Shown in pieces: positions 16,285 through 25,330 of a stretch of DNA of 64,000 bases; positions within the stretch are counted from its first letter, which is position 1, and each line of letters begins with the position of its first letter. The stretch comes from JACKFB01 sp041389525 (lineage in GTDB: Bacteria; Myxococcota_A; UBA9042; PHBI01; JACKFB01). Location of the stretch: the NCBI GenBank assembly GCA_041389525.1, contig JAWKRR010000003.1:124001-188000 (forward strand). The letters are read 5' to 3'. The notes beneath the pieces are model-generated. The model had not been told where the DNA came from. It worked only from the letters and a program-made list of their open reading frames with translations, and did not search any database. Made by a program: the position numbers and the translations under genes.

Positions 16285-16881
16285 ATGGCTCGCCGATTCA
16301 CCAACGTTTCCATGGTCAAGGGTTTCCTCGTCGCCGGCCTGCTGGCCTTCGCCGGCCCCGCGTTGGCGGCTCCGGGCCCCGGCGCTCACTCCCAAGGCAA
16401 GGCGAGCAAGTACGACAAGTCGCCCACCGTGGTCGTCGTCACCCCCGCCGCGAAGAAGGGGAAGGGGAGCAAGTACGACAAGTCGCCCACGGTGGTGGTC
16501 GCGACGCCCGCGCCGAAGGGCAAGGCGAAGCAGCGGGACCGAGTGACCGTGGTCGCTGCGCCGAAGGTGGTCGTCCAAGGCGACCCGCGAGTCAGCGTGA
16601 GCTACCGCCCGCAGGTTGTCGTCACCGCGCCGCGACCGGTCCAGGAGCGCCCCTCGCAGGCCCTCCGCCTCCGGCTGGAGCGGGCCCAGGCCAGCGGGCG
16701 GCTCAGCAACCGCGAGCTGCGCAGCCTGGTGACCGCGCTGCAGCGGGTCGAGGCCGCCGAGCGCCGCTTCTTCCGGGACGACCGGCGCCTGGACCGCAGC
16801 GAGCTGCGCACCCTGGCCCGGCTCGAGGCGAGCTTCGACGCGAGCCTCCAGCAGGCGATGCGCCGGCAGGGCCGTGCCTAG
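16285..16881 (+). CDS. Secreted basic protein with KYDKSPTVVV repeats, predicted ZraSR-type regulon member
   Basis: This 198-residue protein has a Sec signal peptide (residues 1-29, ending PALAAP). Two copies of SKYDKSPTVVV follow (about 41-51 and 62-72), separated by Lys/Gly-rich linkers. The helical C-terminal domain (about 110-195) reads ASGRLSNRELRSLVTALQRV and FFRDDRRLDRSELRTL. This pattern of paired 'sG.L...El..L' and 'dgrL...E' segments is seen in small periplasmic proteins of unknown function and looks like two worn EF-hands. A consensus sigma-54 promoter and paired activator sites precede it, matching those of the ZraP-like gene. A role in envelope stress is inferred from regulation only. 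Confidence 0.8.
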   Translation: MARRFTNVSMVKGFLVAGLLAFAGPALAAPGPGAHSQGKASKYDKSPTVVVVTPAAKKGKGSKYDKSPTVVVATPAPKGKAKQRDRVTVVAAPKVVVQGDPRVSVSYRPQVVVTAPRPVQERPSQALRLRLERAQASGRLSNRELRSLVTALQRVEAAERRFFRDDRRLDRSELRTLARLEASFDASLQQAMRRQGRA

Positions 16882-16935
16882 AGACTAGTGTGCCGTGCTG
16901 AGCAGCGGCTCCCGGTTCGCCGGGAGTCGCCCCCC

Positions 16936-16982
16936 AACCCCAGGTCGCGCGCCCCCCCTCCCCGCGCGGCCTGGGGTTTTCG
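16936..16982 (+). terminator. Intrinsic terminator after the secreted protein gene
   Basis: Positions 16936-16950 and 16964-16978 form a 15-bp stem with one mismatch region near GGTCG/CGGCC and a 13-base C-rich loop. The 3' side runs into TTTTCGCG. It lies between the secreted-protein gene and the convergent response-regulator gene. Confidence 0.75.
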
Positions 16983-17023
16983 CGTCTTGGTGCCGCGGAG
17001 CGCCCCCGCCTCGCGGCGGCCGC

Positions 17024-18367
17024 TCAGCTCAGCCCGTAGACCTTGAGCTTGTCGTAAAGGGTGCGCTCGCCGATGTCGAGGCGCTCGGCGGCCGCCCGGC
17101 GGTTGCCTGAACACGCAGCCAGCGCCTGGCGAATCGCCTCGCGCTCGTGGTCGGCCATGGTCACCAGCGGCGCGCCAGCCGGGTGTGCGTTCGCCGTCGC
17201 GCCGACGGGCATGCCCAGGATGAGGTGCTCGCCCGAGATCACGCTCTCGTCCGCCAGGATCGCCGCGCGCTCCAGGGCGTTTCGTAGCTCGCGGACGTTG
17301 CCGGGCCACCCGTGACCTGCCAGGGCCGCCTTCGCCTCCGCGTCCAGCCGCAGGCCCGGCCGCCCGACCTCCCGAGCGACCTCCGCCAGCAGCCGCTCCG
17401 CCAGCGGCAACACGTCGCGCGGGCGCTCGCGTAGGGGCGGCATCCGCACCGGGAAGACCGCCAGACGATGATACAGATCCTCGCGAAATCGACCGGCCGC
17501 GATCTCGGCCTGCAGATCCCGGTTCGTCGCCGCGACCCAGCGCACGTCGGCGGTCAGGGTGCGGCTGCCGCCCACGCGCTCAAAGCGCCGCTCCTGGATC
17601 ACCCGCAGCAGCTTCGCCTGAAGCTCCACCTTCATCTCGCCGACCTCGTCGAGGAAGAAGGTGCCGCCCTCGGCGAGCTCAAGCCGGCCCTGTCGCCGCG
17701 CGGTCGCGCCGGTGAACGCGCCCTTCTCGTGGCCGAACAGCTCGCTCTCGAGCAGCGTATCGGTCAGGGCGGCCGCGTTGATCGCGACAAAGGGGCCATC
17801 CGCGCGCCGGCTCCACTGGTGCAGCGCCCGCGCCGCCACCTCCTTGCCGACGCCGCTCTCGCCCACCAGCAGCACGGTCGCGTCCGTCCGCGCGACCTTC
17901 CGAAGCGCGTCGACCACCGGCTCCATCGCCGGGTCGCCGAAGCTCAGCGCGTCGTCAGCCTCGCCCTGCGCGATCTCGACGCGGGCCGCCGTCTTGAGCA
18001 GCCGCCGCCGCTCCAGCGCACGCTCGACCAGCAGCCGCAACTCCGCGGGGCTGGACAGGGGTTTTTGCAGGTAGTCGAAGGCGCCCAGCTTCATCGCCTC
18101 GACCGCGCCCGCCACCGTCCCGTGGGCCGTCATCACGACGACCTCCATCTCGGGCTGCTCGGCTCGCGCCTTTCGCACCAGGCTCATCCCGTCGAGACCG
18201 GGCATCTTGAGGTCGGTCAAGAGCAGGTGATAGTCGCCGACGTCCAGCAGCGCCGCGGCCTGGAGCCCATCCGCCGCCGCCGCCACGTCGTGCCCCTCGT
18301 CGGTCAGGACCTCGGCCAGGAAGCTGCGCAGCCCCTCTTCGTCGTCCGCCACCAGAATTCGCGCCAT
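17024..18367 (-). CDS. NtrC-family sigma-54-dependent response regulator (ZraR-like)
   Basis: This 447-residue protein has three complete domains. The receiver (1-120) carries acidic residues DDEE at 8-11, phospho-acceptor Asp52 and Lys102. The AAA+ domain has an intact P-loop GESGVGKE (169-176), the sigma-54-contacting loop GAFTGA (216-221) and Walker B GGTFFLDE (234-241). The C-terminal Fis-type DNA-binding helix-turn-helix ends with NRRAAAERLDIGERTLYDKL. It should activate sigma-54 promoters when phosphorylated by the kinase encoded just upstream. Gene order with the CpxP/Spy-like protein and kinase parallels ZraP-ZraS-ZraR. Likely targets are the two -24/-12 promoters in this window. Confidence 0.93.
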   Translation of the reverse strand: MARILVADDEEGLRSFLAEVLTDEGHDVAAAADGLQAAALLDVGDYHLLLTDLKMPGLDGMSLVRKARAEQPEMEVVVMTAHGTVAGAVEAMKLGAFDYLQKPLSSPAELRLLVERALERRRLLKTAARVEIAQGEADDALSFGDPAMEPVVDALRKVARTDATVLLVGESGVGKEVAARALHQWSRRADGPFVAINAAALTDTLLESELFGHEKGAFTGATARRQGRLELAEGGTFFLDEVGEMKVELQAKLLRVIQERRFERVGGSRTLTADVRWVAATNRDLQAEIAAGRFREDLYHRLAVFPVRMPPLRERPRDVLPLAERLLAEVAREVGRPGLRLDAEAKAALAGHGWPGNVRELRNALERAAILADESVISGEHLILGMPVGATANAHPAGAPLVTMADHEREAIRQALAACSGNRRAAAERLDIGERTLYDKLKVYGLS

Positions 18368-18400
18368 CAGAACCTCTTCGCCGAACGGGGGGCCACGAGT

Positions 18401-19672
<1,272 letters not shown>

Positions 19673-19762
19673 GAGGGGTTCCACGGTGAGGCGGCGGGAG
19701 CAGATACGCCGAAGCGGGGCCCGCGTCACGCAGACCCCGCCTCGACTCAGAGCGCCGGGAGA

Positions 19763-20290
19763 CTACTCGTCGGAGTCGTCGTCGGCACCGGCCGGCGGTC
19801 CATCACCGCCGCGACCGCCCTTGCCGCCGCGGCCCATGCGCCCCTTGCGGTGGCCGTCGCCCATCTTGGCGAAGCGTTCCGCCGCCTGGGTCTGCTGCGC
19901 CGGGGTGAGCACGTTGAAGGCCGCGACCATGTGGTCGATGCGGGCGGCGTCGATCTCCGCCTTCAGCGCCGCGCGCTCCTTCGCCAAGCTCTTCAGCTTC
20001 GCCGCGTCCGGCCGACCCGACTTCCACACCGCCGCGACCGCCTCGCGGTTCGCCTTCAGCTTGGTGCGGACGGGCTCAGAGCGCGTCTTCATGTCCTGGC
20101 GCAGCGCGGTGATGGCGGCCTCCTGGTCCGCCGCGAGCTCCAGCCCCGCGAAGGGACCGCCGCGCTTGCCATGACCGCGCCCGTCGCCCTCGCCGTCGCC
20201 ATCGCCATCGCCACGGCAGGCGAGTGCGGCCGGGATGGCCAGGCCGAGGATGAGGGCCGAGATTCCAACGATTCGAAACGTCTGTCGCAT
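19763..20290 (-). CDS. CpxP/Spy/ZraP-like periplasmic stress protein
   Basis: This 175-residue protein starts at an ATG with AGGAGG seven bases upstream. A signal peptide ends in AALAC (residues 15-25). An Asp/Gly/His-rich stretch follows (CRGDGDGDGEGDGRGHG), likely to bind metal ions. The helical region (about 45-145) has LELAADQEAAITALRQDM and LTPAQQTQAAERFAKM, the LTxxQ-type motifs of the Spy/CpxP/ZraP family. Family members are periplasmic chaperones or metal-responsive repressors of their own kinase. The tail is Gly/Arg-rich and ends acidic (DDDSDE). It heads the operon with the kinase and regulator, under a sigma-54 promoter at 20332-20347. Confidence 0.85.
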   Translation of the reverse strand: MRQTFRIVGISALILGLAIPAALACRGDGDGDGEGDGRGHGKRGGPFAGLELAADQEAAITALRQDMKTRSEPVRTKLKANREAVAAVWKSGRPDAAKLKSLAKERAALKAEIDAARIDHMVAAFNVLTPAQQTQAAERFAKMGDGHRKGRMGRGGKGGRGGDGPPAGADDDSDE

Positions 20291-20331
20291 GAGAGCCTCC
20301 TGAAGAGAGCGTGAGGGACGCAGCGAAGTAG

Positions 20332-20347
20332 AGCAAGCGCCGTGCCA
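20332..20347 (-). promoter_or_regulatory. Consensus sigma-54 (-24/-12) promoter of the zraPSR-like operon
   Basis: On the minus strand TGGCACGGCGCTTGCT matches TGGCAC-N5-TTGCW exactly, with GG-N10-GC spacing. It lies 42 bases upstream of the ATG at 20290. Two activator-site palindromes lie about 90-126 bp further upstream (20437-20473). With the response regulator encoded in the same operon, this implies positive autoregulation. Confidence 0.9.
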
Positions 20348-20436
20348 GAACCTGCCAGCCCTCCGAATCGCCAGCATTTGTCAGGCGAATCGCGAGAGCG
20401 CCCGGCTCCGGGTCAGCCCCGACGCCCACCCGGGGG

Positions 20437-20473
20437 CTGCCGATTTGGCAGGGGCCGTCTGCGGATTTCGCAG
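20437..20473. promoter_or_regulatory. Two tandem 15-bp activator sites of the zraPSR-like operon
   Basis: CTGCGGATTTCGCAG (20459-20473) is identical to the site at 16105-16119. CTGCCGATTTGGCAG (20437-20451) matches at 13 of 15 positions, and its two changes are compensatory so the palindrome is kept. Centres are 22 bp apart. They sit between the divergent ZraP-like and DMT transporter genes, about 50 bp from the start of the latter. Confidence 0.8.
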
Positions 20474-20522
20474 TGTCGCGAATCCCCTTGTGCGGCGCGC
20501 CCGCCCGGCTACCGTGCGCGCC

Positions 20523-21419
20523 ATGTTGGGCGAAGCCATGGCGCTGGGATGCGCGGTCACGTGGGCGATGGGCGTCATCCTGTTCAAGCGGGCTGAGATC
20601 CAGGGCAGCCTCTCGCCGCACGCGCTCAACCTCTTCAAGAACTGCCTTGCCATCGTGCTGCTGTCGCTGACGCTCGCGGTGATGGGGCGCGGGCTGGATC
20701 TCGGGCGGTCTTCGGTCGACTGGCTGGCGCTGCTGGTGAGCGGCGCCATCGGGATCGGCATGGCGGATACGCTGTACTTCGCCGCGCTGAGACGTATCGG
20801 CGCCGGACCGCTCGCGCTCTCGGAGATGGTCTACTCGCCGATCGTGGTCGTGCTGTCGGTCACCCTCCTCGACGAAGCCTTCGGCCCTACCCTCGCCATC
20901 GGCGGCCTGCTGGTGCTGGGAGGCGTCGCCCTCGCGCTGTGGCAGTCCCAGCGCACCGTGGACGCCAAGCTCGCGCGCGTGTCAGCCGCGGGCGTCTCCC
21001 TGGGGATCTTGGCGGCCACCCTCATGGCGACCGGCGTGGTCCTGGCCAAGCCCGCCCTGGGCCGCAGCGATCTGGTCGAGGCGACCCTGGTGCGGCTGCT
21101 GGGAGGCGTGGTCGTCCAGCTCTTGTGGATCCTGCCGCGCCGCGACCGCGCGCGGATCTTGGGCATCCTGCGGCCGCAGCGGGTGTGGCGCACGCTGATG
21201 CCCGCCTCGGTGATGGGGGCCTACGTGGCGATGCTGCTGTGGCTTGGCGGCATGAAGTACACCGACGCCTCGGTGGCCTCCGTCCTCAACCAGCTCACCG
21301 TCGTCTTCACCCTCATCCTGGCGAGGATCTTCCTGGGCGAACACCTGAGCGGTCGGCGCATGGGCGGCGCCGCGGTCGCCATCGCCGGCGCCGTCATCAT
21401 CGTGCTGGGGCGGGCCTGA
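20523..21419 (+). CDS. EamA/DMT-family membrane transporter
   Basis: This 298-residue protein has about ten membrane helices arranged as two EamA repeats (about 1-140 and 150-298). The first has LGCAVTWAMGVILFKRA and IGIGMADTLYFAALRRIGAGPLALSEMVYSPIVVVLS. The second has GVSLGILAATLMATGVVLAKPAL and ASVASVLNQLTVVFTLILARIFLGEHL. DMT transporters move metabolites or drugs across the inner membrane; the substrate is unknown. The ATG at 20523 is the first start before the first helix. It is divergent from the ZraP-like operon and overlaps the convergent membrane-protein gene by 23 bases. Confidence 0.9.
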   Translation: MLGEAMALGCAVTWAMGVILFKRAEIQGSLSPHALNLFKNCLAIVLLSLTLAVMGRGLDLGRSSVDWLALLVSGAIGIGMADTLYFAALRRIGAGPLALSEMVYSPIVVVLSVTLLDEAFGPTLAIGGLLVLGGVALALWQSQRTVDAKLARVSAAGVSLGILAATLMATGVVLAKPALGRSDLVEATLVRLLGGVVVQLLWILPRRDRARILGILRPQRVWRTLMPASVMGAYVAMLLWLGGMKYTDASVASVLNQLTVVFTLILARIFLGEHLSGRRMGGAAVAIAGAVIIVLGRA

Positions 21420-22266
21420 GCGTGGGCCTGAACGTCGTCGCAGCCCAGAGGCTCAGCCAGGGCGGCACAAAGCAGGCCGCCCACGCGAGGAGCGCGGGCG
21501 ACTCGCGGCCGTAGGCCACCAGCAACGCGACGAAGACCAGAGACGCGGGGACTCGCGACCAGAGCAGCGCGGCTGGGACCGCGCGCGCCGTCGGGCTCCG
21601 CCACGCCAGCACCGCCAGGACCAGCCCGGCGGGCGCGGCCACGGCGACCGCGGCTTGCCAGGGGATCTCGGCGGAGACCCAGCGCAGTGCTCCCCACCAG
21701 GTGAGCGCGAGCAGCGCGTGCGCCCCGACGATGGCGCCCAAGAGCCACCCGGGGCTGATCCGCGGCGGGTGGAGCGCCAGGGCGGCGATGCCGGCGAAGT
21801 AGGCCCAGCCCAGCACCCCAATGGGCGGCACGCCGAGCAGGCCCGGCGCGTTCCAGGACCACAGGCCGGCCTGGACCGCGATGGGCTCGATGAAGCTGGC
21901 GTCCGCGAGCACCAGGGCGGCGGTGAGCCAAGGCACCCGCGAGGGCGTCGACGCCAACCTGGTCGCGAGGTCGTGGGCCGAGAGGATCACCGCCGGCCAG
22001 ATCAGCGGGATCAGCAGCGGGACCACGTCCAACCACACCGAATAGCCAGGCGAATACTGATAGAACCCGTAGGCGCGGATGCAGGTCTCCTCGCCGGCCC
22101 AGGCCGCGGCGAAGAGCGCGAAGTAGGTGGCCAGCACGCCCCGTAGCGGCGCGCTCCGGCTGCGCAGCCAAATCTGGTGGACGACCACCGCCGCGCAGAT
22201 CCCTTCGATCACGAACACGCGCAAGCCCCTCGCCTGGGGCGGCTCCGGCCCCGTGTCCCGCTCCAC
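21397..22266 (-). CDS. Integral membrane protein resembling carotenoid-biosynthesis (CruF/DUF422) proteins
   Basis: This 289-residue protein has about seven or eight membrane helices. Features shared with the CruF/DUF422 family are an early acidic motif EETCIRAYGFYQYSP and VPLLIPLIWPAVILSAHDLA. It also has an Asp-containing ADASFIEPIAVQAGLWSWNAPGLLG and GVPPIGVLGWAYFA. In those families the Glu/Asp residues lie in the membrane and act in carotenoid hydration or related steps. The match is to the pattern only; no carotenoid genes are nearby, so the function is tentative. The start is GTG at 22266. Its 3' end overlaps the DMT transporter gene. Confidence 0.5.
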   Translation of the reverse strand: MERDTGPEPPQARGLRVFVIEGICAAVVVHQIWLRSRSAPLRGVLATYFALFAAAWAGEETCIRAYGFYQYSPGYSVWLDVVPLLIPLIWPAVILSAHDLATRLASTPSRVPWLTAALVLADASFIEPIAVQAGLWSWNAPGLLGVPPIGVLGWAYFAGIAALALHPPRISPGWLLGAIVGAHALLALTWWGALRWVSAEIPWQAAVAVAAPAGLVLAVLAWRSPTARAVPAALLWSRVPASLVFVALLVAYGRESPALLAWAACFVPPWLSLWAATTFRPTLRPAPAR

Positions 22267-22330
22267 CCGTGCAGCTAGGCCGCGACGATGCTACACCCCG
22301 TCGACACCTGTCGAGCCGAGGGCGCTCCCA

Positions 22331-23395
22331 ATGCGCGGACTTCACATCAGATCACTCAGCGCGCTGGCGTGTGGGCTCCTGTGGCTCGCCTGCTCGAAGA
22401 GCGCGCCGACCCAAGCGCCGCCGACGCAGGCCCCGACGGCCGCGAATGAAGCGCCAGCCCGAGATCTGCGCGAAGAGGTCGCCGTAGGGACGGTGGCGGT
22501 CCCCGCGGTGGAGGCGGCTCCCGACCCGGCGATCGGCGCCGCGCTCGCGGAGATCATCGACCGGCACAAGTGCAATCGCCTGATGGGCTGCGCGCCGCGA
22601 GATGTGCTGGCGACTCACGGTGTCGCGGCACTTCCCGGGGTGCTCGAGCTGCTCGACACGGGCAAAGCGCGCGACGGTTATTGGATTATCGCGTTGCTGG
22701 ACCTGCTCGGCGGCGTCGAGGACGATCGGGCCGTCGCGACGCTCGAGAGCTGGGTGAGCGACAAGCGCTGGGAGGTGCGCACCCGGGCGGCGCTCGGGCT
22801 GGCGCAGCAGCGGCGGCCGCAGAGCCGAGAGGTCCTGCTCGCGGCGCTCGCCGGGTGTCGCGACAAGGGGGACCTGGCCTTTGAGGCGGGCGTGCTCTAC
22901 GCCCTCGACCGCCTGGGCGCCACCGTCGACGACAAGCCGGCCCGCGCCGCGTTGGTCGAGCGATTGGCCCTGGACTACGAGGCGCTGGCGACGATGAACC
23001 CTGGCTTCTACGCGGCCTTGGCCGAGATCATCGCGCTGGCCAAGCTGAGTGAGGCGCTGCCGGTGTTGCGGCTCGGTATCACCCATCGCGACCGCTACGC
23101 GCGCATCGCCTCCATCGAGGCGGCGGCGACGCTGAGCGACACCGGGGCCATCCCCTTCCTCGTCGGGCGGCTGACGGACCCGCTGCCCAGCGTGAAGCGG
23201 GCGTCGATCGCGGCGTTGCGGGCGATCACGGGCAGCGAGGCGCTGCGCGACGCGGAGCAGTGGGCTACGTGGTGCGACGAGACGAAGTGCCGCGACGACC
23301 TGCGCTCGGGCATGCCGTCTGGGACGCCCGCGCTGGCGGAGGGCGAGAGCGTCGGGCCGGGCCTAGCTCAGCCGCCGGCGCCGCCGGCCCCATGA
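22331..23395 (+). CDS. HEAT-repeat lipoprotein
   Basis: This 354-residue protein begins with a lipoprotein signal peptide (lipobox LLWLACSK, Cys near residue 19), then a Pro/Ala/Thr-rich linker (20-65). The rest is helical repeats of HEAT/PBS-lyase type, such as DDRAVATLESWVSDKRWEVRTRAALGL, DRYARIASIEAAATLSDTGAIPFL and DPLPSVKRASIAALRAI. HEAT arrays bind proteins. The likely location is the outer or inner membrane surface facing the periplasm. The ATG at 22331 is the start that gives the signal peptide. The 3' end overlaps the convergent EI24 gene by 28 bases. No specific role can be given. Confidence 0.8.
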   Translation: MRGLHIRSLSALACGLLWLACSKSAPTQAPPTQAPTAANEAPARDLREEVAVGTVAVPAVEAAPDPAIGAALAEIIDRHKCNRLMGCAPRDVLATHGVAALPGVLELLDTGKARDGYWIIALLDLLGGVEDDRAVATLESWVSDKRWEVRTRAALGLAQQRRPQSREVLLAALAGCRDKGDLAFEAGVLYALDRLGATVDDKPARAALVERLALDYEALATMNPGFYAALAEIIALAKLSEALPVLRLGITHRDRYARIASIEAAATLSDTGAIPFLVGRLTDPLPSVKRASIAALRAITGSEALRDAEQWATWCDETKCRDDLRSGMPSGTPALAEGESVGPGLAQPPAPPAP

Positions 23396-24192
23396 CGCGC
23401 GGTGATTTGGCCCCGCGGGGCGCCGTCTAGCCACGCGGAGAGCACGCCCGCGCCGGCGACGTTTGTCGTCACGAAGACGAGCTGGACCACCGGGACGATG
23501 CAGAGCAGCGTCGCGACCCCGCCGAGGGTGAGAACAAGCAGGTGGTGACTGCTTATCCAGCGCTTCTGCTCGTCGAAGGTCAGGCCGTGCAGCTCGAAGT
23601 GATAGCTGAGCAGATCCCAGCCCAGGGTGCGCGCGCTGAGCAGAAACTGCAGCGCGACGTAGGCGGCGCTGCCGAGGCCGGGCACGAGGTTCAGCGGGAG
23701 GAGTGCGAGGCTGTAGCCGGCGAAGCGCCCGAGGCGGCGGGTCTCCACCGCGATGACCTTGGCCGTGGCCACGAAGCCGTCGGGCGCGCCGAGGACGGGC
23801 GGGCCGTGGGCGGCGTCGCGGGCGGCGTTGAAGACCGGCCCGGAGAAGAGCGGGAAGAGCAGCGAGGAGACGAGGTTGTAGAGGACCGGCGCGATGACGG
23901 CGGTGCCCAAGACCGCGGCGATGCGGAGGGCCACGCCGAGGGCGCCGCGTATCCACAGCCAGGTGGCCATGAGCCAGCCGGGGTCGGCGGGTTCTGGGGA
24001 GGAGACCAGCCAGTCCACGAGCGCGAAGGCGCCCCAGAGCATCAGCGCGGCGAGGAGCAGGAAGCCCAGGGCGTTGACGGCGAAGCTGCCGAGGAGGCGG
24101 CGGCGGAGGCGCGGTGTCCCGAGGCCGAGGCGGAAGCCCTCGAGGAGGGCCAGGGCGCCGGCGGTGGGGCTGAGCGGTCGTTCAGTCGGCAT
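23368..24192 (-). CDS. EI24/CysZ-like membrane protein
   Basis: This 274-residue protein has four to six membrane helices in the EI24 layout. An N-terminal GALALLEGFRLGL precedes the first long helix pair. Then comes APVLYNLVSSLLFPLFSGPVFNAARDAA, and later LALLPLNLVPGLGSAAYVALQFLLSARTLGWDLLSYHFELHGLTFDEQKRWI. That final 'w.y.y.l.r.g..f..q...i' block is characteristic of EI24/CysZ proteins. CysZ carries sulfate in enterobacteria; other EI24 members are uncharacterised. The ATG at 24192 is preferred to 24228 since similarity starts shortly after it. It lies downstream of the ECF/anti-sigma genes (43-base gap) and may be read with them. Confidence 0.78.
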   Translation of the reverse strand: MPTERPLSPTAGALALLEGFRLGLGTPRLRRRLLGSFAVNALGFLLLAALMLWGAFALVDWLVSSPEPADPGWLMATWLWIRGALGVALRIAAVLGTAVIAPVLYNLVSSLLFPLFSGPVFNAARDAAHGPPVLGAPDGFVATAKVIAVETRRLGRFAGYSLALLPLNLVPGLGSAAYVALQFLLSARTLGWDLLSYHFELHGLTFDEQKRWISSHHLLVLTLGGVATLLCIVPVVQLVFVTTNVAGAGVLSAWLDGAPRGQITARHGAGGAGG

Positions 24193-24235
24193 GGGCGCAT
24201 CATCGGGCCCGCGCCGTGCGCCGGTCAACGCGCGG

Positions 24236-25330
24236 CTACTCGCCGGGGGCGCCCTGAGGCGGCACGACGATCTCGATGAGCTTCAGGTCCTCTCGACGCG
24301 CTGCGGCCGGACGGGCGGGCGGGCCCGAGAGACCGGCGCCGGGCTTGTCCATGCGCTGGTCTGGCACCTTGATGTCGATGAGCTTCGTGGGGTCGCTGAC
24401 GCGGCCGGCGTGGTCGCTCGGGCGGGCGGCGCGGGGGGTGTACGCGCTGGCGGGCGAGCCGGCCGAGCCAGCCCCTGCCTTCGTGTCCGTGGTGAGGCGG
24501 CCGCCGAAGCGGTCCCACTGGCCGGCCGCGAGGCGCGAGGTGCCGGCCGGGTGGGTGACCTCGACCAGGCCATGCGCGACGCGGATCCCGGTGGCGCCGT
24601 CGCCCTCGACGCTGACGGTGAACCGCGTGCCGAGGACGCGGACGCGGGCATGGCCGCTGCGCACCTCGAAGAGCTCTTCGGCGGTGGCGCGGGCGACGTC
24701 GCACTCGAGCGACCCGCGGCGCACGTCCAGAATCATCGCGTCGGGTGTCCAGGAGATGACCTCGAACGCGGAGGCCGGCGCAAGCGTGAGGACGTGGCGC
24801 CCGAAGGCGACGAGGGTGCGGGCGTCGTCCGTCGCCTCGACCAGCGCGCCCGGCGCCAGGATGTCTTCGGTCGCGTCTGGGCTCTGCGCCTTGGCCAGGT
24901 CCGCCGCGGGGGAGCGCGGGGCGCTCGGCGAGGCGGCCGGGCTGGAGGCGGCGGGGGTGACCGAGGCGGCGGTCGTGGCGCGGTCGGTGTGGGGGTCGTC
25001 GGTGCTGGGCGCAAACCAGACCATCGCGAGGGCGAGCGCGGCGGCGCCGGCCAGCGCGGCCGGCCAGGCGAAAGCCCAGCGCGCGGGGCGTGCGGTTGCG
25101 GCCTCGACGCCCTCGCGGATCTGCACCCAGGCTTGAGGGGTCAGGTCTTCAGCGGCCGAGGCGGCGGCGCGTGCGCGGCCGACCACTGCGTCGTAGGACG
25201 CACGGCGCTCGCGTGCGGCGCCGCAGTCTCGGCAGCCGTCCGCGTGGGCATCCAAGGCGGACACGGCACGCGCGTCGGCGGCGTCCCACTGTTCGGTCTC
25301 GTAGCGCTCGCAGCGTTGGGTGGGGGTCAT
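24236..25330 (-). CDS. FecR-domain anti-sigma factor
   Basis: This 364-residue protein has an N-terminal zinc-binding anti-sigma motif (HADGCRDCGAARERR, about residues 28-42) and one membrane helix (about 86-105). A low-complexity Ala/Ser/Pro linker leads to a periplasmic FecR domain (about 165-260), with FEVRSGHARVRVLGTRFTVSVEG. Near the C-terminus a short motif is repeated: KLIDIKVPDQRMD and KLIEIVVPPQGAP. It should hold the co-encoded ECF sigma factor at the membrane and release it on an envelope signal. The ATG has GGAGG upstream and overlaps the sigma-factor stop (ATGA). No TonB receptor is nearby, unlike classic FecIR systems. Confidence 0.85.
   Translation of the reverse strand: MTPTQRCERYETEQWDAADARAVSALDAHADGCRDCGAARERRASYDAVVGRARAAASAAEDLTPQAWVQIREGVEAATARPARWAFAWPAALAGAAALALAMVWFAPSTDDPHTDRATTAASVTPAASSPAASPSAPRSPAADLAKAQSPDATEDILAPGALVEATDDARTLVAFGRHVLTLAPASAFEVISWTPDAMILDVRRGSLECDVARATAEELFEVRSGHARVRVLGTRFTVSVEGDGATGIRVAHGLVEVTHPAGTSRLAAGQWDRFGGRLTTDTKAGAGSAGSPASAYTPRAARPSDHAGRVSDPTKLIDIKVPDQRMDKPGAGLSGPPARPAAARREDLKLIEIVVPPQGAPGE

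Noticed and set aside
20365..20385. Third activator-site-like sequence (GCATTTGTCAG) near the -24 element
   Set aside because: Only about 8 of 11 positions match, and the left half of the palindrome is missing.
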